In this document: in pieces, positions 26,782 through 34,198 of the stretch | How the letters are laid out: each line of letters opens with the position of its first letter | How positions within the stretch are numbered: position 1 is the first letter of the stretch | Source of the DNA: Nanohaloarchaea archaeon SW_7_43_1 | GTDB taxonomy: Archaea; Nanohalarchaeota; Nanosalinia; Nanosalinales; Nanosalinaceae | Assembly (NCBI GenBank): GCA_003009795.1 | Contig: PXPE01000001.1 | Span: 124,001-188,000, forward strand | Length of the DNA stretch: 64,000 nucleotides | Reading direction: 5' to 3' | Made by a program: the position numbers and the translations under genes | Notes under the pieces: model-generated | What the model was told of the DNA's origin: nothing | The model's database searches: none | What the model saw: the letters and a program-made list of their open reading frames with translations, nothing else

Positions 26782-27150
26782 ATGTATGTTGATGCCGATT
26801 TTGTCCTGGCTCTTTTCAAAGAGGATGACTGGTTAAAAGAGAATGCCCAAGCAGTATCTGAAAGAGAAGATGATCTCTGGACTTCAAGCTATACTTTAGT
26901 CGAACTCCTACTTGTTTCATACAGAGAAGGTTGGAATTCTTTGAAAATTATTTCCTATACTTGTCAAATGTTAAGGGTTGAAGGAGAAACAGAGGAGATT
27001 AAGGCGGCAGCCAGCCATATAGAAGAAAATGGTTTTACCCCGTTTGATGCACTGCATCTTGTGTCTTCCGGCAATGATGTCATGGTAACAAGCGATCAGA
27101 GCTACGAAGGTTATACGGATAGACTGAAACTTGAAGATATTGGTGGCTAG
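26782..27150 (+). CDS. vapC: VapC-type PIN-domain ribonuclease toxin
   Basis: This 122-residue PIN protein shows the four acidic residues that bind metal: MYVDADFVLALF, SYTLVELLLVS, TPFDALHLV and TSDQSYEG. VapC toxins cleave tRNA or rRNA; the target is not readable here. It directly follows vapB without spacing. The pair belongs to a run of toxin-antitoxin genes extending to about 30.3 kb. Confidence 0.88.
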   Translation: MYVDADFVLALFKEDDWLKENAQAVSEREDDLWTSSYTLVELLLVSYREGWNSLKIISYTCQMLRVEGETEEIKAAASHIEENGFTPFDALHLVSSGNDVMVTSDQSYEGYTDRLKLEDIGG

Positions 27151-27297
27151 GAGATATTATTTTTTACAGAGTATAAACGACGTTATATTCTTAGTTTGTA
27201 TCACTATAATTATCAGAAATGATTATTTCATAGCCGCGAAGTAAGAATTTCTTGTTTTTGTGTAAAGTTTTTAACAGTTTTTATGTAAATTAGTTAC

Positions 27298-28029
27298 ATG
27301 AATACTAAAAATGTCTCAAGTAGAGAAGCTGAAATAATAGATGAAATAGAGGGCAGAGAGATGCTATTCTTCTCGCCAACTGATATATCCCGTTTCCTGG
27401 GTATAGAGAAGAGGAACGCCTATAATCTTCTTTCCAGGATGCAGAAGAAAGAACTAGTAGAGAGGATAGAATCTGGAAAATATGTCCTGACCAAAAAATA
27501 TAATTCCCGAGATATCTATGAACTGGCTTCAAACATCATTAAGACATCTTACCTTGGATTCTTTAGCGCTCTGCATTTCCATAGTCTTACAGAACAGGTT
27601 CCGCAGAAAACCCAGATTGCATCAACCAAAAGAAAAAACTCCTTGAACATACAGGGGAGAAAAGCCGAGTTTGTGAAGATCCGTCCAGAAGATTTCTTCG
27701 GCTACGAGGATTATAACGGCGTTGTATCCTCCGATCCAGAAAAAACGCTGATAGATTGCCTAAGATTACCACAAAAAGCAGGAGACTTCTCCAATATAGC
27801 AGGTCTGGAGTTCAAAAACTTTCACACTGAAAAACTGATCAGGTACTGTGAGAAGACTGGTAGCTCCGCGGTCGCCTCCAGACTAGGATACCTGCTTGAC
27901 CAAAATGAAGTTAAATTCAATAAAGAGAGGCTGAAAACTATTACTAGCTATTACTGCAAGCTTGATCCAGGTAAAAACAATAAAAACGCTTCTAAAGAAT
28001 GGAAAATTTATGCTAACCGTGAAATATGA
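27298..28029 (+). CDS. AbiEi-type antitoxin
   Basis: This 243-residue protein has an N-terminal winged helix (FFSPTDISRFLGIEKRNAYN, then LVERIESGKYVL) and a C-terminal domain containing SSDPEKTLIDCLRLPQKAG, typical of AbiEi transcriptional repressors of type IV toxin-antitoxin systems. Its stop overlaps the AbiEii start by ATGA. It contains a one-mismatch copy of the TATAACGGCGTTATA palindrome. AbiE systems can act in phage defence. Confidence 0.82.
   Translation: MNTKNVSSREAEIIDEIEGREMLFFSPTDISRFLGIEKRNAYNLLSRMQKKELVERIESGKYVLTKKYNSRDIYELASNIIKTSYLGFFSALHFHSLTEQVPQKTQIASTKRKNSLNIQGRKAEFVKIRPEDFFGYEDYNGVVSSDPEKTLIDCLRLPQKAGDFSNIAGLEFKNFHTEKLIRYCEKTGSSAVASRLGYLLDQNEVKFNKERLKTITSYYCKLDPGKNNKNASKEWKIYANREI
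27712..27726. repeat. Degenerate copy of the palindrome (one mismatch)
   Basis: TATAACGGCGTTGTA lies inside the AbiEi gene. A single substitution breaks the right arm. It may be a weak site or chance. Confidence 0.4.
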
Positions 28030-28787
28030 TGATTGATAGACAGAAACTAAGAAAGTTACATGAAGAAGATCTACCACTTCATATCCTCGAACAGGACTAT
28101 ATCCAGGCCCTATTCCTCACAGAGCTCTACAGCAAAACGGAAAAACTTGTTTTCAAAGGAGGCACTTATCTAAAACATGCATACGGTCTGGACAGGTTCT
28201 CAGAGGATCTTGACTTCACAGCAGTAGAAGAAAATGTAGAGAAAGATGTAAGAAGCGCCAAAGACGCTCTAGAAGATTATGGTATAGCTGCTGAGATCGA
28301 TAAAGTTAATGAAAACAGCATTTCATTCAGTTGCAGGCTCCGGTTTGAAGGCCCGCTCTACAAAGGCAAGGAACAGTCAAGAGGAAGTGTAGAGATCGAT
28401 ATTTCCAAGAGAGAAGATGTACTGCTTGAACCGGAATGGAAAAGACTGTTCTTCGAATACCCAGAAACCCGGGTAGTAAACGCTCTGGGCTTGAAAAAGA
28501 AAGAGTTACTGGCGGAGAAACTCCGGGCTCTGAGTACCAGAGAAAAAGCAAGAGATCTCTATGACTGCTGGTTCCTGATGAAACAGGGTACTGGGATCGA
28601 TCTCAAACTTTTTCAGAAGAAAATGAAGGTTGTAGATGCAGAACCTGTTATAGAAATAGCTAAAGACCAGCAGAACTGGAAAGGCGATCTTGAAATGTTT
28701 CTCGAGAACCCTCCAGAGTTCAACCAAGTGAAAGAGGAAGTAATGCAAATACTTGAGGAAGAAGGTTTCGAGATGAAAACGTCATAA
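28026..28787 (+). CDS. AbiEii-type nucleotidyltransferase toxin
   Basis: This 253-residue protein carries the nucleotidyltransferase motif KGGTYL followed by RFSEDLDF, and VEIDISKRED as the later acidic site. The C-terminal segment KEKARDLYDCWFL is the domain end typical of AbiEii/DUF1814. It is the toxin of the pair and would transfer nucleotides to tRNA or another target. It is coupled to AbiEi by a four-base overlap. Confidence 0.85.
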   Translation: MMIDRQKLRKLHEEDLPLHILEQDYIQALFLTELYSKTEKLVFKGGTYLKHAYGLDRFSEDLDFTAVEENVEKDVRSAKDALEDYGIAAEIDKVNENSISFSCRLRFEGPLYKGKEQSRGSVEIDISKREDVLLEPEWKRLFFEYPETRVVNALGLKKKELLAEKLRALSTREKARDLYDCWFLMKQGTGIDLKLFQKKMKVVDAEPVIEIAKDQQNWKGDLEMFLENPPEFNQVKEEVMQILEEEGFEMKTS

Positions 28788-28820
28788 ATAATGGCAACGA
28801 ATTAAAGGATGTGAATCAAG

Positions 28821-29042
28821 ATGACTGATACAACTGTAGAACTTTCAGAGGAAACTTACGGCCTATTAGCTAAGAGAGCGAAAGACAAGGGATTCAAAAC
28901 GACGGACGAGTACATCAACTATGTTCTTGACCAGGTCGCAGAGAAAGCGAGAAAAAAGGTGGAAACAGACGACCAAGAGTTCAGCGAGGAAGACGAGGAA
29001 AAGGTCAAGAAACGGCTGAAAAGCCTGGGATACCTAGACTAA
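28821..29042 (+). CDS. Small RHH-like protein with LGYLD tail
   Basis: This 73-residue protein starts TDTTVELSEETYGLLAKRAK and continues FKTTDEYINYVLDQVA, consistent with a ribbon-helix-helix domain. A highly charged linker leads to EEDEEKVKKRLKSLGYLD. The tail closely matches the 30627 protein and resembles the ends of the PAPS-reductase-like protein and the sulfatase. No toxin partner follows directly. A transcription regulator or adaptor is the best guess. Confidence 0.68.
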   Translation: MTDTTVELSEETYGLLAKRAKDKGFKTTDEYINYVLDQVAEKARKKVETDDQEFSEEDEEKVKKRLKSLGYLD

Positions 29043-29087
29043 AACCTTCCGTTTTCTTTTTCACATTTGCTCTCTAACAACTATTCT

Positions 29088-29759
29088 ATGCAAGCCGTTT
29101 TCCTTGGAATGAATGATGGCGGTGAGAAAGTCTATAACTGGCTGAACGATAGAAACGATATAGAGGTTAAAGCACTTTTGACTGAGAAAAATCAGCTATC
29201 TTTGGTTGAAGACATAGAGCCGGATATTATGATTTCCTCAGGATTTGAACACAAAGTTCCGGAAGAGATAATTGAAGTTCCGGAACAAGGAATTGTCAAC
29301 CTCCATCCCTCTTTTCTACCACACAACAGAGGGTCTCACCCCAATATATGGAGCATAATTGAGGATACTCCGGCCGGCGTCTCCATACATTACATGACTG
29401 AGGAGATTGATGGAGGCCCTATTATTGATAGGAAAGAGGTTAGAGTAGAACCCTCCGATACCGCAGGGAAGCTATACGACAGGCTTCAAAATGAAATGTT
29501 TGAGCTTTTCAAGGAGAACTGGTCTGATATTAAAGAGGGAGTTAAAGGTGAGGAACAGACCGGTTCAACGACAACACATTACGAAAGAGAGCTAGGGGAG
29601 ATCAGCGAACTAGATCTTGACGAAAAAGTAGAAGTGGGAGAGTTCCTGAAAAAACTCCGGGGTCTGACCTGGAAGCCGTACAAGAATGCTTACTTCGAGA
29701 AGTATGGTGAGAAATACTTTGTTGAAGTTGAGATTATTCCTGAGAGCGAGATAGACTGA
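29088..29759 (+). CDS. Formyltransferase-family protein
   Basis: From the ATG at 29088 (the TTG at 29067 adds unlikely residues), the 223-residue protein has the 10-formyltetrahydrofolate-dependent transferase core: NLHPSFLPHNRG with the catalytic histidine and GVSIHYMTEEIDGGPII with the catalytic aspartate. It is shorter than methionyl-tRNA formyltransferase, and archaea do not formylate initiator tRNA. Formylation of an amino sugar in surface glycan synthesis is therefore more likely, consistent with the nearby sulfate and sugar genes. Confidence 0.78.
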   Translation: MQAVFLGMNDGGEKVYNWLNDRNDIEVKALLTEKNQLSLVEDIEPDIMISSGFEHKVPEEIIEVPEQGIVNLHPSFLPHNRGSHPNIWSIIEDTPAGVSIHYMTEEIDGGPIIDRKEVRVEPSDTAGKLYDRLQNEMFELFKENWSDIKEGVKGEEQTGSTTTHYERELGEISELDLDEKVEVGEFLKKLRGLTWKPYKNAYFEKYGEKYFVEVEIIPESEID

Positions 29760-29767
29760 TTTAGATC

Positions 29768-29881
29768 TTATTCTAGTTTTTTGAAAAGAGATTTGTATTT
29801 ATCTGCTATATCTTGAAATTTTTGCTTAGATTCTAACCACTTGTTTGCTTCCTCTGTTTCAGTTTCAAGTTGTGTTTTCAT
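29768..29881 (-). CDS. Short ORF downstream of the Doc toxin
   Basis: This 37-codon frame begins MKTQLETETEEANKWLES and is a single charged helix by composition. It overlaps the end of the Fic/Doc gene by 17 bases. It could be a small antitoxin or simply chance; no known family is recognised. Confidence 0.3.
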   Translation of the reverse strand: MKTQLETETEEANKWLESKQKFQDIADKYKSLFKKLE

Positions 29882-30272
29882 TGGGTGTTTCACCTGTTTT
29901 GATCCATTGGGCTGTTTCCTCAATACTCATTGAGGGTAATTCCCACTTTATAGCATAATGTAGTTCATCAGTGTTTTGTATTTTATGGGGGCTGAATGAT
30001 TCATTATTCTCTTGTAGAAAACGATCGGTTATCATTACTGCAGTTCTTTTGTTACCATCATTGAAAGGATGTTTTTCTATTAGTTTTTGTAGATAGATGG
30101 CTGCTGACCCGTAAACATCATCTTCACTTCTTGCATCTTCCAGTACTTCTTGAATTCTTTCAAGCCCTTTCTCTCGAGATCCTTTAAGACCTTCTGTTCT
30201 CACTCTACTATTTTCTTTTACCACTTCGTGAGCGGTTAGAATATCTTGGATACTGGGGTGCCAGAAAGGCAT
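29865..30272 (-). CDS. doc: Fic/Doc-family toxin
   Basis: This 135-residue protein contains the Fic motif HPFNDGNKRTA (about residues 68-78), with the catalytic histidine and the NKR ending typical of Doc. Doc phosphorylates EF-Tu-like elongation factors; other Fic proteins AMPylate. No Phd-type antitoxin is seen upstream; a 37-codon ORF overlaps the 3' end. It is the last of the toxin genes in the 26-30 kb island. Confidence 0.82.
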   Translation of the reverse strand: MPFWHPSIQDILTAHEVVKENSRVRTEGLKGSREKGLERIQEVLEDARSEDDVYGSAAIYLQKLIEKHPFNDGNKRTAVMITDRFLQENNESFSPHKIQNTDELHYAIKWELPSMSIEETAQWIKTGETPNENTT

Positions 30273-30594
30273 ATAGAACTAACTGGTTAGATAGGGATTT
30301 AATATCCAGGTTTTGAGCGATTTTGTCTTTTAAAACATCTTAACAGATTCTTTGCCGTCATGGCTACTTTTACAGGACCTAAGCCTCTTGGAACCGAGCT
30401 TAGATGTGAGGTTTCCTTTGATTTCTCAACTTCATTCTTGGAGTTCCCCGATCTATTTATGCCACATATCTTTCTCAAGTTCTACAGAGGACTTAACGCT
30501 ATCTACAACACCTGTTAACCTCCCAATCTATATCTGTATCAACCATATTTTTCTCTGAGTTTTCATCAATTTATGATTTACGCTGATGAGTTGA
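30273..30594. other. Non-coding gap before the RHH gene
   Basis: About 320 bases separate the Doc toxin and the RHH gene. The only frame of note is a 52-codon ORF at 30360-30518 (MATFTGPKPLGTEL...), which resembles nothing I know and may be a gene remnant. No hairpins or repeats stand out. Confidence 0.4.
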
Positions 30595-30603
30595 TTTATA
30601 AAC
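30595..30603 (+). promoter_or_regulatory. TATA box of the RHH gene at 30627
   Basis: TTTATAAAC is centred about 28 bases before the ATG, the expected spacing for a leaderless transcript. Confidence 0.5.
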
Positions 30604-30626
30604 ATATTTTGCATAAGATATGCATT

Positions 30627-30821
30627 ATGCCGAGAAAAACTATCTCCCTGCCAGAGGACCTCGCAGAATTCGTGGACGAGAACCATATCAATCTCTCCCG
30701 GTTTGTACAGGACAAGCTGAGGGAGCTGGCAGAGTCAGAAATTGAGGAGGAAGAGCTCTCTGAGGACCAGGCAAAGGAGATTGCTCAAAAACTGGAAGAC
30801 CTCGGTTATCTTGACAGGTGA
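30627..30821 (+). CDS. Small RHH protein with LGYLD tail
   Basis: This 64-residue protein begins MPRKTISLPEDLAEFVDEN, with the RHH strand and first helix, then LSRFVQDKLRELAE, the second helix. It ends LSEDQAKEIAQKLEDLGYLD plus R, like the 28821 protein. The ATG at 30627 is chosen by the TATA box and the RHH start. It sits 6 bases before the DUF2061 gene, so it may regulate the following sulfur-related operon. Confidence 0.72.
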   Translation: MPRKTISLPEDLAEFVDENHINLSRFVQDKLRELAESEIEEEELSEDQAKEIAQKLEDLGYLDR

Positions 30822-30827
30822 AAAACA

Positions 30828-31040
30828 ATGGTAGAGCATAGAAAAAGAACGGTTCTGAAAGCAGCGACTTATAGAGTATTTGCAACAATTACTGTTTTCC
30901 TAGTTTCATTCTCATATACGGGAAGCTTCGCTTCTGCTGCAAGTATCGGACTTACAGCAGCTGTTGCCAAAACCTTGCTTTACTACACATGGGAGAGACT
31001 CTGGGCAAATATTTCTTGGGGTCTCAAGACCACAAATTAA
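30828..31040 (+). CDS. DUF2061 small membrane protein
   Basis: This 70-residue protein has RKRTVLKAATYRVFATITVF, two hydrophobic helices and AVAKTLLYYTWERLW, all diagnostic of DUF2061. Members are often found near or fused to sulfate-activation enzymes. Here it lies 0.8 kb before a PAPS-reductase/CysD-like gene. That context suggests a role linked to sulfate or sulfonated metabolites; the biochemical function is unknown. Confidence 0.82.
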   Translation: MVEHRKRTVLKAATYRVFATITVFLVSFSYTGSFASAASIGLTAAVAKTLLYYTWERLWANISWGLKTTN

Positions 31041-31058
31041 ACTTGGACGATCGAAAAA

Positions 31059-31841
31059 ATGAAAGTAATCGGAATTGACGCGGCTACCTGGGACCTGATA
31101 AAACCACATAGAGAAGAACTACCAAACTTCGACCGTCTGATGGAAGAATGCGACTACAAGACAGTTACTGTGGAAGAAACACCAAAAAGTGCGCCTCTCT
31201 GGACATCAATATTCACAGGATTAAGACAGAGCGAGCACGGTCACAAGGACTTTGTAGTTGATGATGAACTGCAGAAAAGAAGGGATATTGATGGAACATT
31301 TGTCTGGGAAAAACTCGATGATATCGACACCATAGTTCTACAGGTTCCCGCGGTTATTCCGCCGATAAACTACAACGCAGAGTATGAGCCGGAAGGATTC
31401 GGCGTCTCCAGCGATCTAGACGAACTCGAGGCCGACAGAAAGAAATTATTGGAGAAATCCAAGGATGTTCTCGAGGAAGATCCTGAGTTCTTCGCTGTCG
31501 TATTCATGCAGCTGGATCGTGTCTCCCACTTTTACTGGAACGACAAGGAACTGATCCTAGAATGGTACAAGAAGATGGACGAAGTACTTGGAGAGCTACT
31601 GGAATACTATGACTTCGAGTCTGATGAGCCTCTAATCGTTCTCTCAGACCACGGGTTTGCGGAGCATGGAGAAGGCAGAGTACAGACCTTGCCAGAGGAA
31701 ACACCGCACGGAACTTTGGAAGGCGACCATCACGAGGACGCAGTTCTGATCACAAAAAACGTAGATTTCGAAATCAATCAACCAGAAGACGTTGCAAAAG
31801 CTATTCTAAACAACTACGGGAAGTATTATCCAACCCACTAA
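31059..31841 (+). CDS. Alkaline-phosphatase-superfamily hydrolase
   Basis: This 260-residue protein begins MKVIGIDAATWDLIKPHREE, has PKSAPLWTSIFTGLRQSEHG at the nucleophile region, VVFMQLDRVSHFYW, VLSDHGFAEHGEGR and EGDHHEDAVL as metal-site segments. It is a phosphodiesterase-like member without signal peptide. It lies between DUF2061 and the PAPS-reductase-like gene in one rightward operon, so its substrate may be a sulfur-containing nucleotide or sulfated sugar. Confidence 0.76.
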   Translation: MKVIGIDAATWDLIKPHREELPNFDRLMEECDYKTVTVEETPKSAPLWTSIFTGLRQSEHGHKDFVVDDELQKRRDIDGTFVWEKLDDIDTIVLQVPAVIPPINYNAEYEPEGFGVSSDLDELEADRKKLLEKSKDVLEEDPEFFAVVFMQLDRVSHFYWNDKELILEWYKKMDEVLGELLEYYDFESDEPLIVLSDHGFAEHGEGRVQTLPEETPHGTLEGDHHEDAVLITKNVDFEINQPEDVAKAILNNYGKYYPTH

Positions 31842-31863
31842 ATTATATTAAGAGCTGATTATT

Positions 31864-32778
31864 ATGCCAGAATCACCTGTAACACGGGAAGAAATTGAAA
31901 ACGCACCTACAAAAGCCAAGATAAAAGCCGGAGAAGAAGTTGTCAAACGAGCCCTTGAAGAGTACGATCCCGAGAAAACGGTTATCGGATTTACAGGAGG
32001 GAAAGACTCGACAATCACTGCCTGGCTCGTCAAGCGAGTATGTGAGGAACACGGTATCCAGAAACCGGATTTCATGTTTGTAGATCACGGCCAGCATTTC
32101 GATGAGCTTGAAGACTATGTCAAAAGACTTGCCGACGACTGGGGATTTGAGGTTATGGTCGCAAAGAACGAAGATCTTATAGAGAAGGCAGAAAACCCGG
32201 GCGACAAAGTAGATGTATCAGAACTTAACGAGAGAAATCAGAGAGAAGCCGAAAGAGTAGGAGACTACGAGGAAGTACCGTGGCTGATGGACACCGAAGC
32301 AGGAAACCACCTTCTCAAAACAGTTCCAATGAACGAGTTACTGGAGAACCACAATATTGAAGCAGTGATCAACGGAGTCCGATGGGACGAACACGAGTCA
32401 CGAGGAGATGAAGACTTCTACAGCCCAAGAAATGAACCTGAACATATGAGAGTGCACCCTATTTTGCAGCTTACAGAGCGAGATGTCTGGGACGTATCAT
32501 GGTTCCACATGGTGCCTGACGTAACCGGGGTCGAAATCGAAGAGTACCCGGAAAACAAGGACGATCTGCCAGAAGGACTTTCCAAACAAGGTGTTCCTAT
32601 CAGTCCGAAGTATTGGGCAGGATTCAGATCCCTGGGATCAGAGATCTCAACCGACAAGCACAAAGAAGAACCTGCATGGCTACAGGATGTAGAGAACACC
32701 AAGGAAAGAGCAGGCAGAGCCCAGAACAAAGACGATAAAGAAATCATGGAAAAGCTCAGGTCTTTAGGCTATATGTGA
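31864..32778 (+). CDS. PAPS-reductase/CysD-family PP-loop protein
   Basis: This 304-residue adenine-nucleotide alpha-hydrolase has the PP-loop IGFTGGKDSTITAW (about residues 39-52), FVDHGQHFDELEDYV, INGVRWDEHESRG and LTERDVWDVSWFHMV, as in the CysD/CysH family. It could reduce PAPS or form the small subunit of ATP sulfurylase; a partner CysN is not visible. The C-terminus DKEIMEKLRSLGYM matches the tail seen on the nearby RHH proteins. It closes an operon with RHH, DUF2061 and phosphatase-superfamily genes. Confidence 0.82.
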   Translation: MPESPVTREEIENAPTKAKIKAGEEVVKRALEEYDPEKTVIGFTGGKDSTITAWLVKRVCEEHGIQKPDFMFVDHGQHFDELEDYVKRLADDWGFEVMVAKNEDLIEKAENPGDKVDVSELNERNQREAERVGDYEEVPWLMDTEAGNHLLKTVPMNELLENHNIEAVINGVRWDEHESRGDEDFYSPRNEPEHMRVHPILQLTERDVWDVSWFHMVPDVTGVEIEEYPENKDDLPEGLSKQGVPISPKYWAGFRSLGSEISTDKHKEEPAWLQDVENTKERAGRAQNKDDKEIMEKLRSLGYM

Positions 32779-32887
32779 CTATCTGGCTTAACTGTAGCTT
32801 CTGTAGAGCTATTTTATAATGTTGCAGCTCTGTAGAACCTTTTTAAGTTCTTTTTCTCTACCGGAATACCGGAATTCTTTGTTTTTG

Positions 32888-32896
32888 TTTATAAAG
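32888..32896 (+). promoter_or_regulatory. TATA box of the LAGLIDADG gene
   Basis: TTTATAAAG is centred about 27 bases before the ATG at 32919, fitting a leaderless transcript. Confidence 0.5.
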
Positions 32897-32918
32897 TAAA
32901 TATTAGCCAAATACTGAT

Positions 32919-33773
32919 ATGGAATTAAAAGAAGCTAAAAAGATACGAAGTCTCTATCACGATAAAAAAATGGCTCAAAAAGAGATAGCTAGCGAAATGG
33001 GGTTAACTCAGCCCTGTATTTCGAAGAAAATGAAGAAATACGGTATCAAATCAGATTTTAATGGTTTCTGGAGTCAAGAGGATGAAGAAATACTGGTCGA
33101 AATCTATAATGAAAGGTCTAAGAACGAGGTGGTTTCAGAATTCCCTGATAGAAGCTGGAGGGCCATAAAGCAGAAGGCCAATAATCTGGGTCTGAGTGTG
33201 TCAATAGAGGAACATAGAAATAGTGAAGAATTAAGAAAAATTCTGGCTAAAAATTCTAGAGAAAGAGCAATTAAAGTGAATTTTGGCGATGTAGAATCGG
33301 TGTCTTATGTTTTAGGCGTGGTTGACGGTGACGGATTCAATGATAATGATAACACCGTAGGTTTGGAGGTGAAGAATCCTGATTTTGCCGGCAAATTTGC
33401 TGAGAATTTGGAATTAATTGGTTTAAATCCGGGAAGGGGGCAGAGAAGAGGCAAGGAGACTGTCTGGGGATCTTCCAAAGAACTAGTTAACTGGATAAAT
33501 AGTTTCGATTATGATTCCAAATTCGAATGGCTGGTAGAAAAAGGAGATATCTGGAAGTATATTGAAGGCGTTTATGACTCTGATGGCGATTTTAGTAGTT
33601 CCGGACCCAGAATATGCTCATATGATGAGAGTGAGAAAAGATTCATTAAGAGGGTTTACGATTATCTCGATTTGAAAAGTAGCGTTCAATCAAACAATGT
33701 GTATGTCAGGGTTTCAAGCGTTGAGAAATTTTTCGACAATGTAGATCCAGTATATGAGAAGAGAAGACCCTAG
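32919..33773 (+). CDS. Free-standing LAGLIDADG homing endonuclease with HTH and Myb-like domains
   Basis: This 284-residue protein has an N-terminal helix-turn-helix (AQKEIASEMGLTQPCISKKM, about 19-38) and a SANT/Myb-like helix set with three tryptophan positions (WSQEDEEILVEIY, SWRAIKQKANNLG). Two LAGLIDADG helices follow: VLGVVDGDGF (131-140) and YIEGVYDSDGDF (about 214-225), each with the catalytic aspartate. It is not inside an intein or intron that I can see. It probably cuts a specific DNA site; the target is unknown. Confidence 0.82.
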   Translation: MELKEAKKIRSLYHDKKMAQKEIASEMGLTQPCISKKMKKYGIKSDFNGFWSQEDEEILVEIYNERSKNEVVSEFPDRSWRAIKQKANNLGLSVSIEEHRNSEELRKILAKNSRERAIKVNFGDVESVSYVLGVVDGDGFNDNDNTVGLEVKNPDFAGKFAENLELIGLNPGRGQRRGKETVWGSSKELVNWINSFDYDSKFEWLVEKGDIWKYIEGVYDSDGDFSSSGPRICSYDESEKRFIKRVYDYLDLKSSVQSNNVYVRVSSVEKFFDNVDPVYEKRRP

Positions 33774-34198
33774 TCCTGATGTATTTTCCAGGTATAGAAG
33801 CTTTCGAAGACATAGTTGAAGCCGAAACCTGCTATTATACCGATTGTGTTGGCTATTACAACAGGAATTCCGAACATGCCGTAGAGTATTTTCAGTACTA
33901 CCAGCGCCACAACCACTCCTCCGCTCCTGACCAGATTAGACTTCAGAAACCTCCTTAGACCGCCTTTTTGGGCGTCAAATGTCCATTTTTCGTTTAACAG
34001 GAACATGAAGATGATGCTGAGTTCTGCGCTGATCAGTTTTGCTACCTCTATCATTAATTCCGTATTCCGTTCAAGAAGAAATATAACGCCGTTATCAACC
34101 ATTAAACCGATAAAACCGATAAAGGCAAACTTGGAGATTCTCTTCATATTCAGGAGTTCTTTTATACGGTTCTGGTATCTCATAGAAAGATTTTTCAC
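33770..34198 (-). CDS. GtrA-like membrane protein
   Basis: This 142-residue protein has four hydrophobic helices and the GtrA-family pattern FAFIGFIGLMVDNGVIFLL, FLLNEKWTF and GFNYVFESFYTW. GtrA proteins are thought to help move polyprenyl-linked sugars across membranes. The GTG start at 34198 overlaps the epimerase stop (GTGA), so it is translated with that gene. A near-perfect copy of the origin-linked palindrome lies in its coding region. Confidence 0.85.
   Translation of the reverse strand: MKNLSMRYQNRIKELLNMKRISKFAFIGFIGLMVDNGVIFLLERNTELMIEVAKLISAELSIIFMFLLNEKWTFDAQKGGLRRFLKSNLVRSGGVVVALVVLKILYGMFGIPVVIANTIGIIAGFGFNYVFESFYTWKIHQD
34082..34096. repeat. Degenerate copy of the palindrome (one mismatch)
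   Basis: TATAACGCCGTTATC lies inside the GtrA-like gene. The inner 13 bases are a perfect dyad; only the outermost base differs. Confidence 0.45.

Noticed and set aside
27172-27187. TATAAACGACGTTATA as another copy of the origin-linked palindrome
   Set aside because: It has an extra base and imperfect symmetry, so it was not counted.
30360-30518. 52-codon ORF in the gap before the RHH gene
   Set aside because: Has no recognised family and no clear promoter; recorded only as content of the gap.
32780-32918. Repeats TACCGGAATACCGGAATTC as a CRISPR or insertion element end
   Set aside because: Only two short copies without spacers or a transposase; not a CRISPR or an insertion sequence.
32919-33773. 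Intein or transposase interpretation of the LAGLIDADG gene
   Set aside because: No flanking intein splice motifs and no DDE or HUH motif; it starts with its own TATA box and ATG.
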